A DNA stretch of 64,000 nucleotides from Dyadobacter fermentans DSM 18053 (GCF_000023125.1 NC_013037.1:6736501-6800500), one strand, 5' to 3'; counted from the first letter of the stretch, positions 17,735-27,000 are shown. Translations and numbers: made by a program. The notes: generated from the sequence alone by a model not told the origin.

Positions 17735-18934
17735 CTACTCGATGATAATAAACGGCGTGGGGCTGAACGAAATCACGAAGATGACCAGCGCCACCACGCC
17801 AAGGATCATTCGCGGTGTGTCAAGCGGAGTATTGTCTTCCGTATCGGGGTGGCGAATGCCGAGGAAACGGCCCAGTATCAGCACGAACGGCAGCAGATTT
17901 ACAGACCCGTCCCAATCCGGGCGGAAGTAGCAGACGGCAAACTGTCCCACGACGATCAGCAGGCTGGTCATGAGTGCCGTGGACGGATTGTCGAACGCGC
18001 GTTTGAAACAGATATAAAGGAAATAAATGTAAATGGCCAGATAAAGCAGTCGCTCATAAAACACGGCGTCGTTACCGGTCGCGAAGGATTCGGTGCGGAA
18101 AACGCCCAAACCTGCATAGAAAGCGAAAATGCCGAATAATACCGGTGCTACGATGTTAAACCGCTTTTTGCCGATCATCCCGTAAAGAATGTGCCCGCCA
18201 TCAAGCTGGCCGATGGGAATGAGGTTCAGCGAGGTGAAAAACAATGCCAGGTAACCCGCAAAAATGTACGGATAATGAATGAGCTCGTACGCATGCGGCA
18301 GGCGGGCGGGGTCGGCCACGTAGTTTTTGAAAAACCAGAACAGGATATTGTCCCCAAGCATGAGGTTACCAGCCGGATTTTCGTAGGCGAATTGCGGATA
18401 ATTCAGTCCGAAGCGCTCGTATTCGGGGTGGATTTTGAAAATATAATCTGGCGGCGGCAAATGTGTGAAGCCGTACCAAAGCACGACCAGCGCTGCAATA
18501 AATCCTGCCAGCGGCCCCGCGATGCCGATATCGAAGAATTTAACCCGCGATTTAACCACTTCCTTGATGCGGATAAATGCGCCGAGCGTACCGATGCTCT
18601 GCGAAATACCAAACCACAACGGAATGTAAAAAGGCAGTGTTACCTTCACCTTATGCGCCTTCGCCACAAAGTAATGCCCGAATTCGTGGATGGTTAGGAT
18701 CAGCAGGAAGGGGATCGAAAAATGGAAACCCTGCACAAATTCCGCCCAGCCCATCGGCTTGTTCGGCATAGGGATTTCCTTGCCGTCGGGCTGGCCGATG
18801 AGGAAGAAAATCATGTCGTATACAAACCCGAATATGTTCCCGAACATCCATTCGGCACCGGCCATCGTGGTGGTGATGATGGTGATGATGAATAATGCTG
18901 CTTGGATAATGTGGGTTCGTGTGTTAGACTGCAT
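17735..18934 (-). CDS. Site-2 protease family intramembrane metalloprotease
   Basis: The 399-residue membrane protein carries the zinc motif HEFGH in LLILTIHEFGHYFVAK. A second site NLIPIGQLDGGHILYG supplies the third metal ligand Asp, and about eight further hydrophobic helices are present. This is the hallmark of S2P-type intramembrane proteases that cleave membrane-bound substrates such as anti-sigma factors. The ATG at 18934 was chosen because it overlaps the upstream HAD gene by only 11 bases; the frame stays open to 19024 but would overlap by about 100. No PDZ domain was seen. The substrate is not known. Confidence 0.9.
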   Translation of the reverse strand: MQSNTRTHIIQAALFIITIITTTMAGAEWMFGNIFGFVYDMIFFLIGQPDGKEIPMPNKPMGWAEFVQGFHFSIPFLLILTIHEFGHYFVAKAHKVKVTLPFYIPLWFGISQSIGTLGAFIRIKEVVKSRVKFFDIGIAGPLAGFIAALVVLWYGFTHLPPPDYIFKIHPEYERFGLNYPQFAYENPAGNLMLGDNILFWFFKNYVADPARLPHAYELIHYPYIFAGYLALFFTSLNLIPIGQLDGGHILYGMIGKKRFNIVAPVLFGIFAFYAGLGVFRTESFATGNDAVFYERLLYLAIYIYFLYICFKRAFDNPSTALMTSLLIVVGQFAVCYFRPDWDGSVNLLPFVLILGRFLGIRHPDTEDNTPLDTPRMILGVVALVIFVISFSPTPFIIIE

Positions 18935-19559
18935 AGTCTTGGAGGTATTCCAGAATAGTGACCGGCTTTTGGACGTGAATAGTTTCGATCCCGAGCTGCG
19001 CCGCGCCGCGGATATTGTCCGCATTGTCGTCGAGGAAAAGCGTTTCTTCCGCTTTCAGGCCGGCTTTGTCGAGCACTTGCTGGTAAATACGGGTGTCGGG
19101 CTTCATGAGGCCCATTTCGTAGGAAAGAAAAACAATTTCGAACAGGTCTTCCAGCCTTTCCACGCCCGTGGAGGCTTTCAGTATTTTGTTGACCTGCGTA
19201 ATGTGGATCGAACTGGTGTTGCTGAGCAGGAACAGCCGGTATTTGGTCGCCAGCTTTTTGAGCAGCTCCACGCGCTCGGGCGGGAGGTCGAGCAGCAGAC
19301 TGTTCCAGGCGGTATCGATGGCTTCGTCCGACAGATCGGGGAATTTCAGGATTTCACGCACATAGTTCCGGAATGAGGGTTCGTCCATCGTCCCGGTTTC
19401 AAACTGGCGGAAAATCTCGCTTTCCTTGAAAATAGTGAGTATTTCGGCCTGCTCGCGTCCGCTCAGGTCGGCGAAAGACTTGGAAGCAATGGGCACGTCA
19501 ATGTTGAGAATGACGTCGCCGAGGTCGAAAATGATATTCTTGATCTGGTCGTTTTTCAT
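18924..19559 (-). CDS. HAD-family hydrolase (YihX-like phosphatase group)
   Basis: The 211-residue protein shows the four HAD motifs: nucleophile Asp in IIFDLGDVI, LLSNTSS, Lys in GLMKPDTRIY, and the acidic pair in LFLDDNADNI. A helical cap sits between motifs I and II. Such enzymes dephosphorylate small sugar phosphates or nucleotides; the substrate here is unknown. It lies 8 bases downstream of accA and overlaps the site-2 protease gene by 11 bases, so accA, this gene and the protease are probably one transcript. Confidence 0.9.
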   Translation of the reverse strand: MKNDQIKNIIFDLGDVILNIDVPIASKSFADLSGREQAEILTIFKESEIFRQFETGTMDEPSFRNYVREILKFPDLSDEAIDTAWNSLLLDLPPERVELLKKLATKYRLFLLSNTSSIHITQVNKILKASTGVERLEDLFEIVFLSYEMGLMKPDTRIYQQVLDKAGLKAEETLFLDDNADNIRGAAQLGIETIHVQKPVTILEYLQDYAV

Positions 19560-19567
19560 GGATACGG

Positions 19568-20524
19568 TTATGCTTCAACTACCACGCCCATTGAGCAGAA
19601 CTTCTCGATCCGCTGATCAATGCGGTCTTGGTCTTCAATCGACGACAGTTCGGCGATGTTTTCGAGGATTACCCTTTTCAGCTCGTCGGCCATCCATTTG
19701 TGGTCGAGGTGGGCACCGCCGAGCGGTTCGGAGATAATGCCGTCCACGAGTTTGTAATTGGTCATATCCTTGGCGGTGATTTTCATCGCTTCGGCAGCCT
19801 GCTCCTTGAAATCCCAGCTTCTCCAGAGGATCGCCGAGCAGTTCTCAGGGGAAATTACAGAATACCAGGTGTTTTCGAGCATCAGCACGCGGTCGCCGAT
19901 CGCGATTCCCAATGCACCACCGGAAGCGCCTTCGCCGATCACGATACAGATCACGGGCACTTTCAGCATAAACATTTCTTTCAGGTTACGAGCGATTGCC
20001 TCGCCCTGGCCGCGTTCTTCCGCTTCCATGCCCGGGAATGCCCCCGGCGTGTCGATCAGCGTCACGATCGGCTTGTTAAACTTCTCGGCGAGCTTCATCA
20101 GGCGCAATGCCTTGCGGTAACCTTCGGGGTTGGGCATACCGAAGTTCCGGTGCTGGCGCTGCTTGGTGTTGCGGCCTTTTTGCTGGCCAATGAGCATGAA
20201 CGACTGTCCGCCGACATTCACCAGGCCACCGATAATAGCCGGATCATCGCGCACCTGGCGGTCGCCGTGCAGTTCAATGAACTCGTCGCAGATCAGCTCG
20301 ATGTAGTCGAGCGTGTAAGGGCGGTCCGGGTGACGGGAAAGCTGCACACGCTGCCAGCGCGTGAGGTTTTCAAATATTTCTTTTCGAAGGTTGGTGATGT
20401 TGCCTTCCAGCAACGCAATGGCGTCCGAAAAATCCACATTGTTTTCATTCGCCAATGTTTTCATTTCTTCGAGCTTTCGTTCGAGCTCGGCCATAGGCTT
20501 TTCAAAATCCAGGTATGTTCTCAT
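19568..20524 (-). CDS. accA: Acetyl-CoA carboxylase carboxyltransferase subunit alpha
   Basis: The 318-residue product matches AccA over its whole length, starting with the helical N-terminus ([19 protein letters not shown]). The crotonase-like core includes [42 protein letters not shown] and [14 protein letters not shown]. With AccD it transfers the carboxyl group from carboxybiotin to acetyl-CoA, giving malonyl-CoA for fatty-acid synthesis. It lies 41 bases downstream of the beta-CASP hydrolase gene and 8 upstream of the HAD gene. No accD is nearby. Confidence 0.97.
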   Translation of the reverse strand: MRTYLDFEKPMAELERKLEEMKTLANENNVDFSDAIALLEGNITNLRKEIFENLTRWQRVQLSRHPDRPYTLDYIELICDEFIELHGDRQVRDDPAIIGGLVNVGGQSFMLIGQQKGRNTKQRQHRNFGMPNPEGYRKALRLMKLAEKFNKPIVTLIDTPGAFPGMEAEERGQGEAIARNLKEMFMLKVPVICIVIGEGASGGALGIAIGDRVLMLENTWYSVISPENCSAILWRSWDFKEQAAEAMKITAKDMTNYKLVDGIISEPLGGAHLDHKWMADELKRVILENIAELSSIEDQDRIDQRIEKFCSMGVVVEA

Positions 20525-20565
20525 AATTCAGGTTCTGATGATTAGTGGGGCGAAATCAGAGGCGG

Positions 20566-21987
20566 TCAGAGTTCGTAGGTAGTGCCTCTTAACGGCGTTT
20601 CCACCGAATGATAGCCGATTTCTTGAATTTTACTTTGGAATTCAGCCATGCTTTGCTGCTCTCCGTGGACGAGGAAAATGCCTTTCAGTTTTTCCGGATC
20701 CTGCATTTTTACAAAATTGATTAAGTCGTTTTGGTCTCCGTGGCCGCTAAATACGTCAATTTTTTCAACATTAGCCAAGACCGGGTGCTGCTTTCCGCGA
20801 ATCGAGATTGTGTCCTGCCCGTTCAAAAGCCGCCATCCGAGCGTACCTTCCGAGGCGTAACCGATCATCAGAATGGTCGCATACGGATTGCCGATATTCG
20901 CCTCCACGTGCGCCTCCACGCGTCCTCCCTGCACCATGCCCGACGACGAGATGATGATGCACGGCTCGTTGTAGTTCGATACCGCCCGGCTCGCGTCGGA
21001 GCTTTCGAGGTAGATAAGGTTTTCGAAATCAAAAAGCATATCATTGTCCTCCTTGAACTCCCGCGCTTCCTTGTTCAGCATTCTCGCATGTTTCTGATAA
21101 ACCTTCGTGCTGCTATGTGCCAAAGGGCTGTCCGAGAACACTTTAATGAACGGGAATGAGCGGTCGAGATAGAGCTGGTTGAGCGTGTAGAGCAATGCCT
21201 GCGTGCGTCCTACGGAGAACGAGGGAATGATGAGCCTGCCCGGAATGTCGATGCAAGTGCGCTTGATCACGTCGGCAAGCGTTTCTACCGGCCCGCGCTG
21301 GTCTTCGTGCAGGCGGTTACCGTACGTCGATTCGCAGATCAGATAGTCCACCTGCGGCACTTCCTGGGGATCGATCAGCAGCGGATAGTTTTTGCGCCCG
21401 ATGTCGCCCGAAAAGCACAGCCGTTTTTTCTCCCCGTTTTCATACACTTCCAGCACAATATGCGCCGCGCCAAGCAAGTGGCCGGCGGCGTAATAGGTGA
21501 CGGTCACATTATCGGCAATGCGGTAGCGCTGTCCGAATGCGACGGGCACAAAGTTGTCCAACGCCTCGATCACATGTTTTTCGACATAGTAATCCATCGG
21601 CACCTCGCGTTTCTTCTTGCCGCTCCGTTTTTTGGAATTGATCCGCGAATTGAGCCTTTTCTGATGCAGGTTGGCCGCGTCTTTCAGCAAAAGCGACGTG
21701 AGGGCCATGGTAGGCTCGGTGCATACCACCCGGCCTTCGAAACCTTCCTTGTAGAGGTTCGGGATGTTGCCGGAATGGTCAATGTGGGCGTGTGTGAGCA
21801 GTACAGTGTTGATCAGGCTCGGTTCAAACGGAAAAACGCTCTTCTGCTGTTCGTACCTGGTTTTTTTGCCGATCTCATCGAGATCAAAATCGGAGCCGCA
21901 ATCGATCAGGATGCGGTAGTCGTCCGATTCGAGGAGGAACATACTACCCGTGACCTGCTGCGTTGCCCCCCAAAATGTCAATTTCAT
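20566..21987 (-). CDS. Metallo-beta-lactamase-fold beta-CASP RNase-like hydrolase
   Basis: The 473-residue protein has the zinc motif HAHIDHSGNIP (about residues 66-76), further ligands in GHLLGAAH and FSGDIGR, a beta-CASP insert, and a C-terminal RNA-specificity region (VEKIDVFSGHGDQNDL and FLVHGE). This arrangement is that of CPSF-73/RNase J-related nucleases of the YSH1 type, predicted to process RNA in the cytoplasm. It is the first gene of the run leading to accA. An imperfect inverted repeat at about 22010-22050 lies upstream of the start. Confidence 0.9.
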   Translation of the reverse strand: MKLTFWGATQQVTGSMFLLESDDYRILIDCGSDFDLDEIGKKTRYEQQKSVFPFEPSLINTVLLTHAHIDHSGNIPNLYKEGFEGRVVCTEPTMALTSLLLKDAANLHQKRLNSRINSKKRSGKKKREVPMDYYVEKHVIEALDNFVPVAFGQRYRIADNVTVTYYAAGHLLGAAHIVLEVYENGEKKRLCFSGDIGRKNYPLLIDPQEVPQVDYLICESTYGNRLHEDQRGPVETLADVIKRTCIDIPGRLIIPSFSVGRTQALLYTLNQLYLDRSFPFIKVFSDSPLAHSSTKVYQKHARMLNKEAREFKEDNDMLFDFENLIYLESSDASRAVSNYNEPCIIISSSGMVQGGRVEAHVEANIGNPYATILMIGYASEGTLGWRLLNGQDTISIRGKQHPVLANVEKIDVFSGHGDQNDLINFVKMQDPEKLKGIFLVHGEQQSMAEFQSKIQEIGYHSVETPLRGTTYEL

Positions 21988-22186
21988 ATAAATAGTATGG
22001 GGTGAAAGCTATATTGATATTTTTCGCCTGATGGAAAAATCAATATCACTATTGTATCATTTCTTTGTAAACTACTAACCGTTCGTCTAATATCTTACAA
22101 AAGTACCAAAAATCAGCCTGAGATACGGACATTAGTTACTAGATTAGACAAAGCGGCACAAATTTTGTGTCCGGCGAATATTTAAT

Positions 22187-23665
22187 ATGATGAGAACGAC
22201 CCTTCTATTGTTTTGCATTTTCTTAGGAATTCGCGCAGCACAGGCGCAGGTGATCGACAGCGCCGGTCTGGTCCGTTTTTCCGACGCCGTCCTCGAATTA
22301 CAAAACAGCGAATTCATGCGAAGCGGCTCACTGGCGGTGAGTATTAAGGCCGTAAAGGAGAATAAGAATGTATTTTCACTCAACCACGAGCGTTCGCTTC
22401 CCTCGGCGTCCACCCTGAAACTCGTTTCCACAGCCACCGTCCTTGCGCTGTTTGGCGGTGATTTCAAATTCCAAACATTCCTCGAACACGACGGCATCAT
22501 TCGCGGCGACACGCTCGCGGGTAACCTCTACATTCACGGAACCGGCGATCCATCCCTGGGCAGCGACCGGTTCAAAGGCTATCCGACGGCCCAGGAAATC
22601 ATCACCCGCTGGGTGGCCGCCGTGAAGCGCGCGGGAATCAGGTATATTAAAGGCAAAGTGCTTGCCGACGCATCGTTTTTCGATAAAGAGGCCGTGGCCA
22701 GCACGTGGATCTGGGGCGATATGGGCAACTATTACGGCGCAGGCGTACAGGGACTGAATTTTAATGAGAATCTCTATCGCGTAAAGTTCAAGCCGGGCGG
22801 GGATGTCGGCGACCCCACAAGCGTACTCGGTACCGATCCGGCGATTCCCTATCTATCATTCACCAACCAGGTAACCACCGGCGAGCGCGGTTCGGGCGAT
22901 AAAACGGTCATTTACAGTAGTCCGCTGGGCAATAATGTGGTGCTGACGGGCACAGTACCGGCGGGAAATGCGACTTTCACCGTCAAAGGCTCCATCCCCG
23001 ACCCGGCGTGGTATGCGGCATATGCATTGAAAAACGCCTTGTCGGGCAATGGAGTAGTAGTAGCGGAAGCCGCGCAGCCATCGGGCAATGCGGCAAGCAC
23101 TACTCAGAATCCGAAAAGAATAATAGACGAATACAAATCCCCGCCATTACGCGAATTATGCCAGCAGACCAACTTTTGGAGCATAAACCTGTTTGCGGAT
23201 GCCTTTTTCAAACAATCGGGCAAGCGGCTTTCGGGCAGTTCGGGGTTCGACGATGCGGCCACGGCCATTACGGGCTATTGGTCGGGCAGGGGAGCGGATC
23301 TGAGGGGTTTTTATATCAAAGACGGCAGCGGCCTGTCACCCTCCGGCTCGATCACAGCAAGCAGCCTGACAGACATTCTGAACCTGGCAAACAAGGATGT
23401 CAGTTTCAAAGATTTTTACCAAAGCATCGCCATTCTCGGGCAAAACGGAACGGTGCGAAACCTTGGAAAAGGCTCGCGTGCCGCAGGTAACATGCACGCA
23501 AAGAGCGGTTCCATTGAAGGCACGCGGGCATTTGCGGGGTATGTGAATGCGAAATCGGGCGCCTTGCTGAGTTTTACGATTATCGCGCACAAATACGTGC
23601 CGGGGAGTAACCGCGTGATTTCCGATTCGCTGGTGAAGCTGATGACGCTGATGGCGGAGTTGTGA
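22187..23665 (+). CDS. dacB: D-alanyl-D-alanine carboxypeptidase/endopeptidase (PBP4 type)
   Basis: The 492-residue protein has a signal peptide (about residues 1-20) and the three penicillin-binding motifs: SxxK in SASTLKL near 68, SxN in SINLFAD near 332, and KTG-type HAKSGSIEG near 438. The insert typical of PBP4 lies between motifs 1 and 2. It trims and cleaves cross-links of peptidoglycan in the periplasm. The last 50 codons and 130 bases downstream are repeated twice more immediately after the gene in a 281-base tandem array. The stop is followed at once by a REP-like hairpin that may act as a terminator. Confidence 0.94.
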   Translation: MMRTTLLLFCIFLGIRAAQAQVIDSAGLVRFSDAVLELQNSEFMRSGSLAVSIKAVKENKNVFSLNHERSLPSASTLKLVSTATVLALFGGDFKFQTFLEHDGIIRGDTLAGNLYIHGTGDPSLGSDRFKGYPTAQEIITRWVAAVKRAGIRYIKGKVLADASFFDKEAVASTWIWGDMGNYYGAGVQGLNFNENLYRVKFKPGGDVGDPTSVLGTDPAIPYLSFTNQVTTGERGSGDKTVIYSSPLGNNVVLTGTVPAGNATFTVKGSIPDPAWYAAYALKNALSGNGVVVAEAAQPSGNAASTTQNPKRIIDEYKSPPLRELCQQTNFWSINLFADAFFKQSGKRLSGSSGFDDAATAITGYWSGRGADLRGFYIKDGSGLSPSGSITASSLTDILNLANKDVSFKDFYQSIAILGQNGTVRNLGKGSRAAGNMHAKSGSIEGTRAFAGYVNAKSGALLSFTIIAHKYVPGSNRVISDSLVKLMTLMAEL

Positions 23666-23680
23666 GGGACTGTAGTTGTT

Positions 23681-23792
23681 GTTACATCCCTCACGGGATT
23701 CACATTGAACCCGCGTTGCCCCGTTTGCTACCAATATTACGTCGCTAACGCGACTTTTCATATGGGAGAACAAATGCCGTGAGGCATGTAAC
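23681..23792. repeat. REP-like inverted hairpin pair, unit 1
   Basis: Module A (23681-23699, GTTACATCCCTCACGGGAT) and module B (23774-23792, ATGCCGTGAGGCATGTAAC) are inverted versions of one another. Each is a 5-bp stem with a 4-base loop next to a GTTAC/GTAAC arm. A third small hairpin (GTCGC-TAAC-GCGAC) lies between them at 23741-23754. Confidence 0.8.
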
Positions 23793-23796
23793 ATTT

Positions 23797-23946
23797 GAAG
23801 GTACGCGGACATTTGCGGGGTATATGAATGCGAAATCGGGTGCGTTGCTGAGTTTTACAATCATTGCACACAAATACGTGCCGGGGAGCAACCGCGTGAT
23901 TTCTGATTCGCTGGTGAAGCTGGTGACGCTGATGGCGGAAATGTGA
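23797..23946 (+). pseudogene. Duplicated dacB 3' fragment (copy 2)
   Basis: It reads in frame FEGTRTFAGYMNAKSGALL to a TGA stop and matches the last 50 residues of dacB with few changes. It lacks a start and the catalytic parts and cannot make an enzyme. Confidence 0.9.
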
Positions 23947-23961
23947 CGGATTGAAATTGTT

Positions 23962-24073
23962 GTTACATCCCTGACGGGATTCACATTGAACCCGCATTGC
24001 ACCGTTTGCTACCAATATTACGTCGCTAACGCGACTTTTCATATGGGAGAACTAGTGCCGTCAGGCACGTAAC
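23962..24073. repeat. REP-like inverted hairpin pair, unit 2
   Basis: Modules at 23962-23980 and 24055-24073. Compared with unit 1 the B stem has changed from A-T to G-C at its outer pair. The A loop has changed from TCAC to TGAC with the matching change GTGA to GTCA in the B loop. Confidence 0.8.
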
Positions 24074-24077
24074 ATTT

Positions 24078-24227
24078 GAAGGCACGCGGACATTTGCGGG
24101 GTATATGAATGCGAAATCGGGTGCGTTGCTGAGTTTTACAATCATTGCACACAAATACGTGCCGGGGAGCAACCGCGTGATCTCCGATTCGCTGGTGAAG
24201 CTGACGACGCTGATGGCGGAGTTGTGA
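24078..24227 (+). pseudogene. Duplicated dacB 3' fragment (copy 3)
   Basis: Same C-terminal fragment as copy 2 with the dacB frame and a TGA stop retained. The coding differences from dacB are mostly shared with copy 2, and the last codons return to the dacB form. Confidence 0.9.
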
Positions 24228-24242
24228 GGGACTGTAATTGTT

Positions 24243-24409
24243 GTTACATCCCTGACGGGATTCACATTGAACCCGCACTGCCCCGTTTGCTACCAATATT
24301 ACGTCGCTAACGCGACTTTTCATATGGGAGAACAAGTGCCGTCAGGCACGTAACATTGGTAGCAAAGAGTTTGTGTACGGATCGAATGGAAATGCCGTAG
24401 GCATGTAAC
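24243..24409. repeat. REP-like hairpins, unit 3 and terminal module
   Basis: Modules at 24243-24261 and 24336-24354 are followed by a third module (24392-24409, ATGCC-GTA-GGCAT then GTAAC). The array opens with TTGTTGTTACAT and closes with ATGTAACAACAACAA, an inverted pair. The last module sits 16 bases from the hslV stop and could also end its transcript. Confidence 0.78.
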
Positions 24410-24424
24410 AACAACAAAAATGAA

Positions 24425-24967
24425 CTACTGAACGACTTTCTCGATCACCAGGTTATGATTGGTATAAATGCAAAGATCTGCCGCAATGGTCAGCCCTTCC
24501 CGCACCATCTCCTCTGCCGAAAGATGCGTAGCATGCTTTTTCAATGCCTGCGCTGCCGATAATGCAAAATTTCCGCCCGAGCCGATGGAGGCAATGCCAT
24601 TTTCAGGTTCCAATACATCACCAGTGCCCGAAATGACGAGGATTTCATCCTTGTTGGCCGTGATCATCATCGCTTCCAGCTTACGCAGGTAGCGGTCGGT
24701 GCGCCAGTCTTTGGCGAGTTCGATGGCGGCGCGTTTCATATTGCCGCCGTATCCATTCAGTTTTTCTTCAAAACGATCCAGTAAAGTGAATGCGTCGGCC
24801 GTGGAGCCTGCGAATCCTACGAGGATTTTGCCGCCTTGCAACGTGCGGATCTTTTTAACATTACTCTTGGCAACTGTATTGCCCATTGTAGCCTGACCGT
24901 CCGCGCCCAATGCGACAGTTCCGTTGTGAAGTACTCCCAGGACGGTAGTAGCGTGTATCTTCTCCAT
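24425..24967 (-). CDS. hslV: ATP-dependent protease subunit HslV
   Basis: The 180-residue proteasome-like peptidase contains the mature N-terminal threonines in HATTVLG (Thr7/Thr8) and [31 protein letters not shown] and [11 protein letters not shown], all typical of HslV. A six-residue leader precedes the catalytic Thr, so processing is expected. It assembles as a double ring with the HslU unfoldase; hslU is not in this window. It lies 107 bases downstream of the pyruvate dehydrogenase E2 gene, with a hairpin terminator between, so it probably has its own promoter. Confidence 0.96.
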   Translation of the reverse strand: MEKIHATTVLGVLHNGTVALGADGQATMGNTVAKSNVKKIRTLQGGKILVGFAGSTADAFTLLDRFEEKLNGYGGNMKRAAIELAKDWRTDRYLRKLEAMMITANKDEILVISGTGDVLEPENGIASIGSGGNFALSAAQALKKHATHLSAEEMVREGLTIAADLCIYTNHNLVIEKVVQ

Positions 24968-25022
24968 ATTGATATTTTAATGCAAATGTTAGTCGCGTTT
25001 GAAACAAAATCCCTCAGAAAAC

Positions 25023-25056
25023 AAAAGTGCCAGACCTTGCGGGCCTGACACTTTTT
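25023..25056 (-). terminator. Terminator after the pyruvate dehydrogenase E2 gene
   Basis: Arms AAAAGTGCCAGACC and GGGCCTGACACTTTT pair with two G-U contacts around a short loop, flanked by A and T runs that allow function in both directions. Confidence 0.75.
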
Positions 25057-25074
25057 CATGCATTTGTTTTTTAC

Positions 25075-26769
25075 TTAAACCAGCATGCTCATTGGCTCTT
25101 CCAACAGTTTTTTCACTGTCAAAAGGAACTGGGCAGCAGTTGCGCCATCTACCACGCGGTGGTCGGCGGAAAGCGTCACTTTCATGATGTTGGTCGGGTA
25201 AACCGTTCCATCTTCCTTGAAAGCAGCCACTTTCTTGATCGCACCGATCGCCAGGATACAGGAATCCGGCGGGTTGATGATCGCTGTAAATTCGTCTACA
25301 CCGAACATTCCGAGGTTCGACACCGAGAATGTGTTGCCTTCCCAGTCTTTCGGTTGCAGTTTTTTATCTTTCGCTTTGCCGGCCAGGTCTTTTACTTCGC
25401 CTGAAATGGCAGAAAGCGTTTTCTTGTCAGCCTCGCGGATTACCGGCACGAGCAAACCTTCGTCCACTGCCACGGCTACACCGATGTTGACATAATTGTA
25501 TTTCCGGATTTTGTCACCCAGCCACGCGGAGTTTACGGCAGGATGTTTTTTCAATGCCACGGCGCATGCTTTGATCACCATGTCGTTGAATGAGATCTTC
25601 GCGGTAGCCACTTCGTTCAGCTGCGGGCGGAGTGCCATTGCCTTGTCCATGTTGATTTCCATGGTCACGTAGAAGTGAGGCGCAGTGAACAAGCTTTCGC
25701 TCAGGCGGCGTGCAATGGTTTTACGCATTTGCGAGATTGGCGTATCGGTAAAGTCGCCTGATGCAGGGGCAGCCGCAGCGGGAGCAGCCTCGGCTTTGGC
25801 AGCCGGAGCAGTTTGTGCGGGGGCAGCAGCAGGAGCCGATGCCTGTGCGGCAGGCTTAAATTCGTCAACATCGCGTTTTACGATGCGTCCGTTGTCGCCG
25901 CTTCCTGACACTTCGCTCAGGTTAATGCCTTTTTCGTCGGCCAGGCGTTTCGCCAGGGGCGATGCTTTCACACGGTCACCGGAGTCAGCTACTGAAACGG
26001 CTTTATCGGAGCCATTTACAGTCGGTGCCGAAGTGGCTGCTTGTGCCGGAGCTGCTTCCGCTTCCGCAGGCGCTTCGCCGTTTTCGCGGGCCAGCAATGC
26101 TTCTACATTCGCACCTTCTTCACCGATTACGGCGATGATCGCGTCCACAGGAACTGCTTCGCCTTCTTTAATGCCTACGAAAAGCAATGTGCCGTCCTCG
26201 TATGCTTCGAGCTCCATCGTAGCCTTGTCGGTTTCGACTTCGGCCAGGATATCGCCTGATTTTACTTTATCACCTACTTTTTTCTGCCATGAAACCAGCG
26301 TACCTTCTTCCATGGTATCGCTCATTTTCGGCATACGCACTACCGCAGCATTAATTTTCTCGGTAGATGCAGGAGCGGGTGCAGGTTTCGCTGCCGGCGC
26401 GCTTTGTGCGTCAATGGTTTCCACAGCGGGAGCTTCTTCCTTAGGAGCGGGTGCCGACTCTTCTTTGGCAGGTGCGGTAGCAGCGCCGTTGCCATTGCTG
26501 GCACCGTCGAGCAGCGACTGGTAGTCTTCGCCTTCGTTGCCTACGATCGCCATGATACCGTCGATAGGTACTGCATCGCCTTTTTTCACGCCGATGTAAA
26601 GAAGGGTACCGTCCCAGTAAGATTCCAGGTCCATAGTCGCCTTGTCGGTTTCCACCTCAGCAATCACTTCACCGGATTTAATTTTATCGCCTACTTTTTT
26701 GTGCCATTCCGCGATAACACCTTCTTCCATGGTGTCGCTCATTTTGGGCATACGAATTACTTCTGCCAT
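25075..26769 (-). CDS. aceF: Pyruvate dehydrogenase complex dihydrolipoamide acetyltransferase (E2)
   Basis: The 564-residue protein has two N-terminal lipoyl domains (lipoyl-Lys in ETDKATMDLE near 44 and ETDKATMELE near 170). Ala/Pro-rich linkers separate them. A peripheral subunit-binding domain (ASPLAKRLADEKGINLSEV) and a catalytic domain with the active-site motif DHRVVDGA near the end follow. The segment NLGMFGVDEFTAIINPPDSC is typical of pyruvate rather than oxoglutarate or branched-chain E2. It accepts the acetyl group from E1 and passes it to CoA. E1 and E3 genes are not adjacent. Confidence 0.95.
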   Translation of the reverse strand: MAEVIRMPKMSDTMEEGVIAEWHKKVGDKIKSGEVIAEVETDKATMDLESYWDGTLLYIGVKKGDAVPIDGIMAIVGNEGEDYQSLLDGASNGNGAATAPAKEESAPAPKEEAPAVETIDAQSAPAAKPAPAPASTEKINAAVVRMPKMSDTMEEGTLVSWQKKVGDKVKSGDILAEVETDKATMELEAYEDGTLLFVGIKEGEAVPVDAIIAVIGEEGANVEALLARENGEAPAEAEAAPAQAATSAPTVNGSDKAVSVADSGDRVKASPLAKRLADEKGINLSEVSGSGDNGRIVKRDVDEFKPAAQASAPAAAPAQTAPAAKAEAAPAAAAPASGDFTDTPISQMRKTIARRLSESLFTAPHFYVTMEINMDKAMALRPQLNEVATAKISFNDMVIKACAVALKKHPAVNSAWLGDKIRKYNYVNIGVAVAVDEGLLVPVIREADKKTLSAISGEVKDLAGKAKDKKLQPKDWEGNTFSVSNLGMFGVDEFTAIINPPDSCILAIGAIKKVAAFKEDGTVYPTNIMKVTLSADHRVVDGATAAQFLLTVKKLLEEPMSMLV

Positions 26770-27000
26770 ATCGCTTGTTAAGGTATTTTTTGTTCTTAGT
26801 CGAAATTCAGATTTCAGTCAAAATTACAATAAAAGGTGAATAGGAGAGATTTTTCATATCATAAAATTCCCCCCTCCGTGTGCCGCTTGCGATTTTGTGA
26901 AAAATATCGTCCGGGTACCGCTTGATAATCAGTGGTATAACCTGCGGTAATGGCTTTGAGGCAATTAATGCTACGTGAATGCCGGAATTCAGCCTGTTGT

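Larger units (their letters stand above)
23516..24357. repeat. Three-copy 281-bp tandem repeat containing the dacB 3' end
   Basis: Three consecutive units start at TGAAGG(C/T)ACGCG: 23516-23796, 23797-24077 and 24078-24357. The first offset is 281 and the second is 281. Unit 1 includes the genuine dacB C-terminus. Units 2 and 3 repeat the coding end, the stop and the following hairpin-rich spacer. Units 2 and 3 share many base differences from unit 1 in the coding part. The third unit ends by running into ATTGGTAGCAAA, the inverted counterpart of TTTGCTACCAAT found inside every unit. Confidence 0.95.

Noticed and set aside
19628..20545. Open frame of 305 codons antisense to accA
   Set aside because: Shadow of accA; His-rich composition is the reverse reading of accA codons.
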